A DNA stretch of 64,000 bases. It comes from Anaerolineales bacterium (GTDB taxonomy: Bacteria > Chloroflexota > Anaerolineae > 4572-78 > J111). The translations under genes and the position numbers were made by a program. The stretch is from assembly GCA_015075405.1 (NCBI GenBank), contig JABTUK010000003.1:1116001-1180000 (forward strand), read 5' to 3'. Position 1 is the stretch's first letter, and every line of letters starts with the position of its first letter. Shown here piece after piece: positions 42,401-49,775 of the stretch. The notes under the pieces were generated by a model that ran no database searches, was not told the origin of the DNA, and was given only the letters and a program-made list of their open reading frames with translations.

Positions 42401-43135
42401 GCCGGTGGGAATGTAGGCGGTGTCGGTGATGAGCAGGATACGATCCAGGCGCAGGCCGTCTTCGCGCATCCAGACGGTCAGAGTGTAAGGGCCGGGCGCG
42501 GAAACGATCAAATTCGCTGATTCGCCATTCGCCATTCGCTCATTCGCCCATTCCCACTTTCCAGGCACAAAGCCGCTGACTTCCACTACCTGCCCGCTCA
42601 GACCCACGTGCAGCGAATCCCCGGCGGCGTTGGTGGGATAGCCGCGCGCCCAAACGGTGTAGGTACCGGGGGTGGTGAAGTTGATGGGATATTCTGCCCG
42701 CGGGCTGTCGGTCAGGGTCTCGGTGGAGTAGAGCGTGTCCACATCGGGCAGGGGTTGTAAGTAGGACGTGCCGGTGTAGCCGCTCTGGCCGGTTTTGAGC
42801 AGCCAGTTATGGGTCGCGCCGTTGATTCTCGCCCCAAAGTTCTCGGCCTCCATTGTCACCAGGCCGTTCTCTTCCTCAAAAGCGCCGGCCGGGATCACGG
42901 CGATGTAGTTAGTGCGGGTGAAGAGATAGGTCGCCTGGTCGTTGACGGCGGCCAGAGTGACGGTGTAGAGACCGGGGGAGGCGTAATTGTGAATTGTGAA
43001 TGGTGAATGATTAATTGGGGATCGGTGATGATTTGGGTTTGGGTTAGGCCGTCGCCGAAGTCCCAGGTCAGGTGGGTGGCGTAGGTGGTGGTGTAGTCGA
43101 AGGTGACGGTCAAGGGCGTGCAGCCAGAGCCACAC
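39455..43135 (-). CDS. Toxin-array module C: RHS protein with putative cysteine-protease-like toxin
   Basis: Largest module (1226 codons open, 5'-truncated). Upstream of the open frame is a PKD domain (VTFDYTTTYATHLTWDFGDGLTQTQIITDP, about 43020-43115) broken by an ATTCACCATTCACAATT repeat insert; its end (YASPGLYTVTLAAVN) is in the main frame. Then a carbohydrate-binding-like sandwich (VTMEAENFGARINGATHNWLL...TPGTYTVWARG), repeat-derived filler, a hydrophobic segment (AWLILLILLVLGLMATGTAIAA), YD repeats, the RHS core (DPFGGLQSE...YGFAGEEQDPESGQLFLRARTYNPGTGRFLQADPVMG) and a helical pretoxin region. Toxin from about residue 1060: CFDAARCLNKF, DFLIYYWRNYGGEGVVHANRFLGF, LFFDKWG, which could supply Cys-His-Asp of a papain/NlpC-like enzyme (inference). 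Confidence 0.78.
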   Translation of the reverse strand: MWLWLHALDRHLRLHHHLRHPPDLGLRRRPNPNPNHHRSPINHSPFTIHNYASPGLYTVTLAAVNDQATYLFTRTNYIAVIPAGAFEEENGLVTMEAENFGARINGATHNWLLKTGQSGYTGTSYLQPLPDVDTLYSTETLTDSPRAEYPINFTTPGTYTVWARGYPTNAAGDSLHVGLSGQVVEVSGFVPGKWEWANERMANGESANLIVSAPGPYTLTVWMREDGLRLDRILLITDTAYIPTGFGPAESERASGGQAFVGPASSVQQALVVGGLEGWKVGRLEDRSQLSSIYYPPSSNLARSPFGQDPTLLLMGPLAAAAPLAGRHKWRRSAWLILLILLVLGLMATGTAIAADVTADGRPPTAGMTGDRRPETGVYSTDHAPRTTPYAIPNLQSPISTGALTTTYTYDPLYRLTGATDNEGGSFAYSYDSAGNRLSYTVNNTQVATYTYNAANWLTQIVNRQSEIVNYSYDDNGNLLNDGLFSYTYDSANRLTQVVSGTLTTAYVYNGDGVRVAQIQDGVRTDYVQDVAASLPQVLISQQGSATTKYLRGLGLIGAQQGTNAFQFYLSDTLGSVRQVVNAQGQVELTRRYDPFGGLQSEVGIGRSAYGFAGEEQDPESGQLFLRARTYNPGTGRFLQADPVMGALNDPRMLHHYAYAFNNPVNYTDSSGLMPLTLQRPREQQPQHSALQKLISSYSNYSVDAATQVGYMGGAGRSGFNRAYLGQAGQASSIGAQRAATGPEAQNWQPHSDPQPREQSQGKRPKACGFTNILFGLGNSALKGNLLNDAFELSMHSPPALRQWMAQHQTLLRVLAGAAIIGGALVLTGGAALAPILLGAGLGAGIGYGAQVWNNYQQGQNGWDAWINHINWGSVGWAAFHGAVAGAAAEIIAPLLPSGGVGVTGMLESAFANVISGRVSQVALNVMNGQAWDEGLDDPQSIAIDVLAGVGAAALHTWQAGKAAAKAAEAETAAKTAKALGEGVEESRLVSSVDEAADNPLQRLDDLMSDRPASNMSKEELRQVLADSSDPGALNQRLETQNGLNNLSESTNSNQALKQGNLENAHFRESILSSENLPGFTPEESRYIRDALNNDARNLRGGEFEPVCFDAARCLNKFTPIHDDLADAREVGQFTSKLDSSTFTLVGELKNTISVHQLEPGDFLIYYWRNYGGEGVVHANRFLGFADGTPLFFDKWGHDPFAIRDLAQVQAEGKNDLAPIFVFRRQ
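41930..42080. repeat. Short-tandem-repeat block in module C
   Basis: GGAGATTGGAGATTGGAG units, GGTGTGGTGCGTGGTGCGTGG units, CCGGTCTCCGGTCTTCGGTC units and CGGCGGTCGGCGGTCGGCCG units follow one another inside the coding sequence, translated as DRRPETGVYSTDHAPRTTPYAIPNLQSPISTG-like filler. The frame is kept. Confidence 0.75.
42230..42325. repeat. GGTTGGAAGG / GATAGAAGATAG repeat block in module C
   Basis: Contains ATCTTCTAACC / CTATCTACTATCC-type units and CCAACCTTCCAACCTTCC units, translated as VVGGLEGWKVGRLEDRSQLSSIYYPPSS. The second unit is the same octamer (GGTTGGAA) that shifts the frame in module G. Confidence 0.75.
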
Positions 43136-43160
43136 TGCCTCGGCGCAGCCGAGGCAGTGT
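43132..43160. other. Perfect 13-bp-stem hairpin at the 5' edge of module C
   Basis: ACACTGCCTCGGC (43132-43144), loop GCA, GCCGAGGCAGTGT (43148-43160). GC-rich with no T-run, so not a typical intrinsic terminator. It lies exactly where the PKD/RHS homology of module C begins. Confidence 0.75.
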
Positions 43161-43183
43161 GAAGGAGTTCGAGGAAGTAATTA

Positions 43184-43224
43184 AAAAGTGGTGTTATCTC
43201 TCAAGAAAAGTCAACACCACTTTT
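43184..43224 (-). terminator. Intrinsic terminator after module B immunity gene
   Basis: Arms AAAAGTGGTGTT and AACACCACTTTT (12-bp perfect stem), minus-strand tail TTTTTAATTAC. Separates modules B and C. Confidence 0.85.
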
Positions 43225-43252
43225 ACAAATAATCTAACTTATCTTAACCTGC

Positions 43253-43654
43253 TCATTTTCTTCTTTCCCTTGTAACCCATCGAAAGAAATTTATTAAAAC
43301 AAAAAATAAAATTAATTCAAAAACAACTCCTCCGATATTTAACAAAAAAATATTGCCAATAATGGGTTTATAGGGGTATAGACCACCATCAGGTTGGTAA
43401 GGAGACCGTGCTACCCATATAGCAAATAAGTTAATGATCCATGCTATCCCTTTACTAATATAAACATTGCGAGCCTTAACTTGCTTAAGTCGCTCTTTAT
43501 CAAACCAATCTAGTAACCAGGGAGGAACATTTTGGTTATTAAGGGTCAATGATATGACATGACCACTCAACCAGGCCAAAGAAGCAAAAAAGGCCAAAAA
43601 TATCCCTTTTGCGATGAGTTGATTGGTAATAATAGGTCCCCACTCATTTGACAT
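43253..43654 (-). CDS. Module B putative immunity protein, membrane type
   Basis: A 133-aa basic membrane protein with three hydrophobic segments: about residues 14-33 (LIAKGIFLAFFASLAWLSGH), 66-84 (ISKGIAWIINLFAIWVA) and 100-125 (GNIFLLNIGGVVFELILFFVLINFF), with a C-terminal RWVTRERRK. It starts 6 bp after the module B stop codon, so it is almost certainly co-translated. A membrane immunity protein fits a toxin acting on membranes, in line with the hydrophobic, Gly/Ala-rich tip of module B. No named family is recognised. Confidence 0.7.
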   Translation of the reverse strand: MSNEWGPIITNQLIAKGIFLAFFASLAWLSGHVISLTLNNQNVPPWLLDWFDKERLKQVKARNVYISKGIAWIINLFAIWVARSPYQPDGGLYPYKPIIGNIFLLNIGGVVFELILFFVLINFFRWVTRERRK

Positions 43655-43660
43655 AACTTT

Positions 43661-46273
43661 TTACCGTCCGTTTATCCAATTGCGAAATTCTTCAATCTGT
43701 TGAGGAAGAAAAGCACCACCTATAAAAGTACCAATTGGGGTTGCTACAAAATCATCTAAGTTCGGATTAAGATGAAAAACCCTTGATCCAAGAGGAGTAA
43801 ATATTCCGGCTACTCCCCCACTAAAAGCATACGCTAAACCTTGTTCAGAGGATATGTTACTTCCTTTATAAGCCTCACTAAAGATATATTGGGATGTATT
43901 CAAGCTTGCTGCTACACTTGCATTAGCTACCGTTCTCCACGGGAATGTATTTTCAGAAGCTCCTGTTATGGGTGATGATATTCCTCCAAATGCCGCAGCA
44001 AAATAAAAATCACTCCACTGTGTATTTTCATTAGACCCTGCCCAAGTAGCTACTAGATTAGATGCGACACCAGCACTCACTACTCCAAGTGCTCTGAGGT
44101 AAGATTCCTGTTTCAGCATCTGCCGTACCCCAACCGAACCACCCAACGCCATTCCAGTTAAGGTGGCCAATGCCAAATCCCTTGAATTGATGTTCCACTC
44201 TGAGAAATTTGCCCCATGGTTCTGCACATTCATATAAACTTGGCGAGTAGCGTCAAGAGTGAAACCGCCTACAGTCCCCCAACCTGCCCCTTCAGCAATA
44301 CCACACCAACCACATGAAGCCGTAAGTGGCAAGTTACGTAGCCTGCCTCCCAAGTTACTTATCCTACCTAATCCACCTTCAAAATCATCTAATAGTCGCA
44401 ACCCAACTCTACTTACCCTATTCCATCCGCTGTGTAGATTGCCCCCTAATCGGCTACCCAAAGCCTTCAAGCTATTGGTAATGGAGCCTGGCTCGAGTAT
44501 CCGATTCACTCCTTTACTCAGGTCATCTACGAAACCACCTAATCGGCCAACACCCCGGTTGACTAGATTGGTCAAATCATCGGCAAAACCACCCAATCTA
44601 CCCACGCCCCGTTCCACCAAGCCAGCCAACTTGTCACCAAAGCCACCTAACCGGCCAGCACCACGTTCGATCAAGCCAGCCAAGTCATCGGCCAAGCCTC
44701 CCAATTTGCTGCCCACCCAGCCCCCCAGCCGACCCAGGCCCGTTTTGGCCGCCGCCCCCACCCCGGCTAGAGCCACGCCTGCCAGGGCAAAACCGGCTGT
44801 TTCCATCGCTCCGCCAAAAACGCCGCGGGCGATGTCCCACCCGTTTCCGGGCTTCAACACCTCCCACCCTCGCGCTCCGTTTTGGTAATTGCTCCAAACC
44901 TGGCCGCCATAGGCCAAACCACCCCCCAGGGCTGCCCCCGCCAGAATGGCCGGTAAGGCCGCTCCTCCTATCACTACCAGGGCTGCTCCAATCAAGACCG
45001 TCCCGGCAATTAACTTGATCGGCCCAATCTCGGTAATCGCCCTTTGAACCAGGTTTCGTACCGGGGCGGTCGTTGCCCGCGCCTCGGCCCAGGCTCGCCC
45101 CACATCGGCTTGCCAACCCTGCCCGCGCAGCAAGCTGGAGACCCCTTGTGCGGCATAGTTTAGCCCAAACGCGGCTCCGGTCAAAGGTCCCATCACGATT
45201 TCGGTCAAAGCAGGGGTTAAATACTGGGAGTCTAGCAGCTTGGTGATCTCTTTGACCGCCAGAGCCAGCCGCGGACCTATCACCTCGTACCACAATTTGG
45301 CTTTCAGCCGTTCCAAAGTGGGCGAATGGAGGTTAGAGACCAGACACGCTGCTGCGAAGACACCACAGGTGAGCGTCAGACGCGGTTGAGGGTTACGGAG
45401 CTGGCGCATAAAGTCCTGACGCAGTTCTTTGAAAATCTGCATCCCGACCTGACCCCAATCCCTAATGCTCACCAACAAACTGCCGATCCCGCACGGCCCT
45501 TGCCGGAAGCCTTCACTTTGCTGGCGGGGTTGAGGATCGCTCTGGTTTTGCCAGTACTGGCCGCTAGGCCCATTAGTTGAGCGTTCTGGTGAGCCGATGA
45601 AGGCATTACCCGGCTGGCCCAGGTAAGCAGAATTGAAGCTACCCCGTTGGGGCAGCGTCGGATAGGCGATCTGCGTGCTGGAATGGACGGCATAGCTACC
45701 ACTCAGTCCTAAGACAGCCAGGTTTTGGTGATTGCTGCGATAGATTGAGCCAATCTCCGGCATCAGGCCACTGGCATCGGTGTAGTTGACGGGGTTATTG
45801 AAGGCGTAAGCGTAATGATGCAGCGTGCGCGGATCCGCCGGGCTGCCCATCACCGGGTCGGACTGGAGGAAGCGTCCGGTGGCAGGGTTGTAGGTTCTGG
45901 CCCGTAAGAAAAGCTGGCCGCTCTCAGGGTCTTGTTCCTCCCCGGCAAAACCGTAGGCCGTTTGAACGTTCAATGTTGAACGTTCAACGAGTCCCCCAAA
46001 CGGATCGAAGCGTTGGGTTAGTTGCAGTTGGCCGGTGGGATCGGCGATCTGGCGGACGGAGCCGAGGGCGTCGGGCAGGTGGTACTGCCACACGGCCGGG
46101 GCGGCGTTGGGGCCGGCCTGCCCTGAGCCTGTCGAATGGGTCCCACCGCTCTGCTCGCCGATCAGGCCGAGGCCGCGCAGGCTTGTCCTGAGTGAAATCG
46201 AAGGGTATTTGGAAACCGTGCCGCCCTGCTGGGCCAGCAGCACTTGCGGCAGCGCCGCCGCCACGTCCTGCAT
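43661..46273 (-). CDS. Toxin-array module B: RHS protein with membrane-active-looking C-terminus
   Basis: A 5'-truncated RHS cassette (opens DYMQDVAAALPQVLLAQQGG). RHS core as in module D, including the same dispersed-repeat inserts (PSISLRTS, THSTGSGQAG, VERSTLNVQT). From about residue 170 the sequence is unique. A helical pretoxin-like part (LIAGTVLIGAALVVIGGAALPAILAGAALGGGLAYGGQVW) is followed by four roughly 22-residue repeats, about residues 515-595 (LGGLADDLAGLIERGAGR, LGGFGDKLAGLVERGVGR, LGGFADDLTNLVNRGVGR, LGGFVDDLSKGVNR). The Gly/Ala-rich C-terminal 250 residues contain GVASNLVATWAGS and GLAYAFSGGVAGIFTPLGS. No Hint domain. With a membrane immunity partner, a pore-forming activity is plausible but unproven. 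Confidence 0.75.
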   Translation of the reverse strand: MQDVAAALPQVLLAQQGGTVSKYPSISLRTSLRGLGLIGEQSGGTHSTGSGQAGPNAAPAVWQYHLPDALGSVRQIADPTGQLQLTQRFDPFGGLVERSTLNVQTAYGFAGEEQDPESGQLFLRARTYNPATGRFLQSDPVMGSPADPRTLHHYAYAFNNPVNYTDASGLMPEIGSIYRSNHQNLAVLGLSGSYAVHSSTQIAYPTLPQRGSFNSAYLGQPGNAFIGSPERSTNGPSGQYWQNQSDPQPRQQSEGFRQGPCGIGSLLVSIRDWGQVGMQIFKELRQDFMRQLRNPQPRLTLTCGVFAAACLVSNLHSPTLERLKAKLWYEVIGPRLALAVKEITKLLDSQYLTPALTEIVMGPLTGAAFGLNYAAQGVSSLLRGQGWQADVGRAWAEARATTAPVRNLVQRAITEIGPIKLIAGTVLIGAALVVIGGAALPAILAGAALGGGLAYGGQVWSNYQNGARGWEVLKPGNGWDIARGVFGGAMETAGFALAGVALAGVGAAAKTGLGRLGGWVGSKLGGLADDLAGLIERGAGRLGGFGDKLAGLVERGVGRLGGFADDLTNLVNRGVGRLGGFVDDLSKGVNRILEPGSITNSLKALGSRLGGNLHSGWNRVSRVGLRLLDDFEGGLGRISNLGGRLRNLPLTASCGWCGIAEGAGWGTVGGFTLDATRQVYMNVQNHGANFSEWNINSRDLALATLTGMALGGSVGVRQMLKQESYLRALGVVSAGVASNLVATWAGSNENTQWSDFYFAAAFGGISSPITGASENTFPWRTVANASVAASLNTSQYIFSEAYKGSNISSEQGLAYAFSGGVAGIFTPLGSRVFHLNPNLDDFVATPIGTFIGGAFLPQQIEEFRNWINGR

Positions 46274-46317
46274 ATAGTCGGTAGGCCACTACGATTTTGG
46301 TAATAATCAATGGAATC

Positions 46318-46358
46318 AAAACACTCTCAACTTTTTTATCAAGAGTTGAGAGCGTTTA
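46318..46358 (-). terminator. Intrinsic terminator after module A operon
   Basis: Arms ACACTCTCAACT and AGTTGAGAGCGT with a T-rich loop; the minus strand ends in GTTTTGATTCC. It separates the module A downstream genes from module B. Confidence 0.75.
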
Positions 46359-46437
46359 GCCTTGATTGTTTTTTAGCAAGGGGACAATGATGTAAATTAA
46401 ACGAAGTACAACTTAACTTCTAACATTCACACTAATC

Positions 46438-47139
46438 CTAGCTCGGAACAAAAAATTTTCCGAGTTGCTCTGTTAACTGAATAGCTTCATAGCTAAAAGC
46501 ATTCTCTGAACCGAAAGAGCAATGAATTTTTATAACTTTGCCCAATATTTTTGTCCATACATAAAAATTTAGATGAAACACTCTATCTTGACTTGATGTG
46601 CATATTGGAGGTTGAATTTGATCCACTATATCGGCGAAACGTCTTTCTTGTTCCAGAATTCCCTCACGCCCTTGTTGGGACTGGGTGTAAAAAGCCATTT
46701 CTTCTTCGGTGAATGTTGGTATGGCTGATACACTTCGTATAAGTTGAGGTCGTCCAAGAAAATTGAACTTTGTCTGGATAAGTAAATCCAAAAAGTCCTC
46801 TAATTGGTCAGGCAACCAAGTCAGTAAATCTTCTCGACGGATAAAGATTTCAAAATCAAAATTATCAGAGTGATCGTCCAACCATAAGATGGCGTCATTA
46901 CTGTAGAGGGCCAGAACAACAGATAGTTGTGAATGTTCAAGTTTGTATATTTTCCCAGTGAGTCTTGACCATAGAACACCAGATTTCAGTGAAAGATTAT
47001 CCACCGTTTGAAATATCTCTACTCTAAATTCTTCAAGCCAACCGCGAGGCCGTAACTTATTAGGAGACAAGTGAACATCTGAGTAAGATTCACTTTTTTT
47101 TCTAAAGTAATCACCAAATAACTGTGCCACATTACTCAT
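46438..47139 (-). CDS. Module A second downstream gene (unknown, possible immunity)
   Basis: A 233-aa protein from the ATG at 47139 (GAGGGA 7 nt upstream; MSNVAQLFGDYFRKKSESYSDVHLSPNKLRPRGWLEEFRVEIFQTVDNL). No family is recognised. Acidic and Trp/Phe-rich: AILWLDDHSDNFDFEIFIRREDLLTWLPDQLEDFLDLLIQTKFNFLG. No signal peptide. AT-rich, like the other immunity genes, and the last gene before the terminator. It may be a second immunity protein or the remnant of another cassette. Confidence 0.6.
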   Translation of the reverse strand: MSNVAQLFGDYFRKKSESYSDVHLSPNKLRPRGWLEEFRVEIFQTVDNLSLKSGVLWSRLTGKIYKLEHSQLSVVLALYSNDAILWLDDHSDNFDFEIFIRREDLLTWLPDQLEDFLDLLIQTKFNFLGRPQLIRSVSAIPTFTEEEMAFYTQSQQGREGILEQERRFADIVDQIQPPICTSSQDRVFHLNFYVWTKILGKVIKIHCSFGSENAFSYEAIQLTEQLGKFFVPS

Positions 47140-47246
47140 TTGTGATTCCCTCACATCACTCTGCCAACCTCAATAATGTAATCTCCCAGGGATGTAAAAA
47201 GGGGTAGAGTTCGGATTTAAGAAATATGGGTTCATTCCTTTTAGCT

Positions 47247-47495
47247 TTAACTACTTTTTCGCCACCTTTCCAGATAATATTTAGGCATCAAATCATTGGG
47301 CAGTTCCGAGTCTGGGAGTAATCCTTCCCCATCCCAACCTAGCTCCCAAAGTCGCTTAAAGATCAGGTGATACTCTTTAACAGTCAATTGTGAAGCGTCT
47401 AACTGATTATCTGAATGTTGTCTTCGCCACTGATTTGCAAGTTTGGCGAGTTGTAATTCTAACTCATCGATTAGATTATCTTTGGAACGTTTCAT
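47247..47495 (-). CDS. Module A putative immunity protein
   Basis: An 82-aa protein from the ATG at 47495, with AGAGGGA 5 nt upstream; it begins 19 bp after the toxin stop. The frame is open 20 codons further up, but that would overlap the toxin gene. Sequence MKRSKDNLIDELELQLAKLANQWRRQHSDNQLDASQLTVKEYHLIFKRLWELGWDGEGLLPDSELPNDLMPKYYLERW: an all-helical acidic/basic small protein. No known family is recognised, but size and position are typical of immunity proteins. Confidence 0.68.
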   Translation of the reverse strand: MKRSKDNLIDELELQLAKLANQWRRQHSDNQLDASQLTVKEYHLIFKRLWELGWDGEGLLPDSELPNDLMPKYYLERWRKSS

Positions 47496-47514
47496 AATTT
47501 CCCTCTGACTCTTG

Positions 47515-49754
47515 TTATCTTTTCCATAGTTGTCCAACCTTTTGTAATTCTTCAATGTATAACCTCAAATTTCCAGATGATTCTGGTATTGGTATGCCAT
47601 GACTTGAAGGCCAGGTTGCACAATTAAAACATCCCTCCGGGCCAGGAAATGCATATCTTTTGTTTGGTAACGGCCCACTACTCAATTCATTTAACACTTG
47701 TTCTTTGATTCGAGCAAAATCAGCCTTAGAAACTGATATCGATTGTACATATACTTGAGTTCTATACCCCTGTTCAGCCAAATTCTGAGCGCGGTGAAAT
47801 AATGAGGTGTCATCAAGTACCTGCCCAGGGAATGATTGATGTTGTTTCAAAACCTCTATTGCCTCGGTATTTGATAGACCTGGTGCAAATGGTGTGAAAC
47901 CATAAATAGTTTTTCCCCTATCAAATGATATACCAATATGACCAGCATAGATAAGAGGATCTGTTTCTATAAATTCCTCGGCTGTCTTACCTGTACCTCT
48001 GAATCCGTATATTTCAATAATGTCATCGTTGAGTCCCTTTCCATAAAGCATTCCAGCAGCTTTTGGATTTCTTCCATATTCACTGGCTAACCATTTTGTA
48101 AGCCCTTCTATTCCGCCTTGCTCAAATGCCAGAATATCTCCACTAACACCAGGAAAACGGTTAAACTCCAGCCCCGTTTTATCTGCAACTTCTGAAACCC
48201 ATTTAGCCTTAGCAGCTTTGGCTTCGAGTTCGATAACTTGCTCAGGTCCAGGCCCTTGGAAAGTGTGATAAATCTCTTCATATAATGTTGCAGCAGTTGA
48301 GAGAGGATATTTAGGGTCGGTTGATACAATTATCCTATCTGATAGACTAATTCCACCAGATACTCCGACTCGCGGTCCTTCCTCAAGAGGAATAGTGCCA
48401 TTTCTTATCAGTTCGGCATAATCGGGTTTATGTTGCTCAAGAATTTCTAAACCCGCTTCCATCTCTGGAGAGAATGTTCTTCGTGAGTTGGAAATGTGGC
48501 TCTCTGCTACATCCAGCCCACCTCCTAACCATTTCCCTAACCCGTGTCCAATCGCTCCCCCGACACCTTCAGACACTACCGAGAACAACATCGCCGTCAA
48601 TAAGCCACGATCCCACTGCTGGCCCGACAGGACATTCGTCGTTATCTGCCCGGCGGCTGATCCCAGCACATTGCCAATGATCCAGCCCTGTGGCCCACCG
48701 ATCAGCCCCCCGGCCAGGCTAAAGGCCATCTCGACACTGCTGCCGGCCAGGTTGGCCCAGAAGTTGCCCCAATCGTCGTACAGCCAGGCATTAAAGGTGG
48801 TATTGAGCACGACCGAGGCGGCTCCGGCCAAGATTGCCATTGGAGCGCCAACCCGCGAGGAAGCCAGCCCCATCACCACCAGGCTGGTGCCAAAGCCAAA
48901 ACTTAGCGAGGCGACCGTTTTCCAATCCGCCTGATCCCAGGCCAACTTGATGTCTTCGAGTTGACCCTTGAACCACTCGGTGAAGACATCGTCCCCGGCA
49001 AAAAGGTCGGAGGGACTCTGGATCAACCCACCCCGGCCCAACTGCATCGAGAGCATCATTTTGCTCATGTTTTGTAACAGCGGCATGATTGGCCGCGCCA
49101 GGGTCGGAATGTGGGTAGCGAACTCAAAAACGTCTTTGAGCAAATTGCCACTCAAGGCCGAATTGCCAAAGCCAAAGAGGAGGTTGGTGAAGCCGCATAC
49201 TTTGGACCGGTGACCCTGGCTCTGTTGTTTCGGCTGCGGATCGCTAAAGCGATGCCAATTCTGCGCTTCCGGCCCAGTGGCAGCTCGCTGTGAACCAATA
49301 CCGGAAGCTTGACCAGGTTGGCCCATGTAGGCCCGGTTGAAACCGCCACGCCCGGCTGGACCCGCATACCCCACTTGCGTCGCGGATTGGGCCGAATAGT
49401 TGTTGGTCAAATTTTGGAAGGGGGCGTTCTGGCGCTGCTCTCGCGGGCGCTGGAGTGTGAGGGGCATCAACCCGCTGGGGTCCACAAAATTGACGGGATT
49501 GTTGAAAGCGTAGGTGTAGTGATGCAGGGTACGTGGATCATTCAACGCACCCATTACGGGGTCAGCTTGTAAAAAGCGCCCTGTGCCTGGATTGTACGTT
49601 CTGGCGCGGAGGAAAAGCTGGCCGCTGGTGGAGTCTTGTTCCTCCCCGGCGAAGCCGTAGGCCGACCGCGGACCGCCGACCGATGACCGCTGTAAGAGGC
49701 CGCCGAAGGGGTCGAAGCGTTGGGTTAGCAGCAGTTGGCCGGTGGGATCGGGAA
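47515..49754 (-). CDS. Toxin-array module A: RHS protein with papain-fold-like toxin
   Basis: The 5'-most module of the array. It opens after a TAG inside a CCCCTAATCCC repeat (DPTGQLLLTQRFDPFGGLL...YGFAGEEQDSTSGQLFLRARTYNPGTGRFLQADPV) and has no start codon before DPVMGAL at 49554. RHS core, conserved proline-rich connector (LQRPREQRQN...), hydrophobic pretoxin part, then two tip regions. The first has LYEEIYHTFQGPG (E-E-x-x-H, metal-site-like). The second has GHIGISFDRGKTIYGFTPFAPG (His) followed about 110 residues later by FNCATWPSSHGIPIPESSGNLRLYIEEL (Cys). The His-before-Cys order suggests a circularly permuted papain/NlpC-like enzyme (inference). No Hint domain. Confidence 0.78.
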
Positions 49755-49775
49755 TCCCCTAATCCCGGCCAGGAA

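Noticed and set aside
43132..43160. Intrinsic terminator at the module C edge
   Set aside because: Perfect stem but no U-tract on either strand; the real terminator is 43184-43224.
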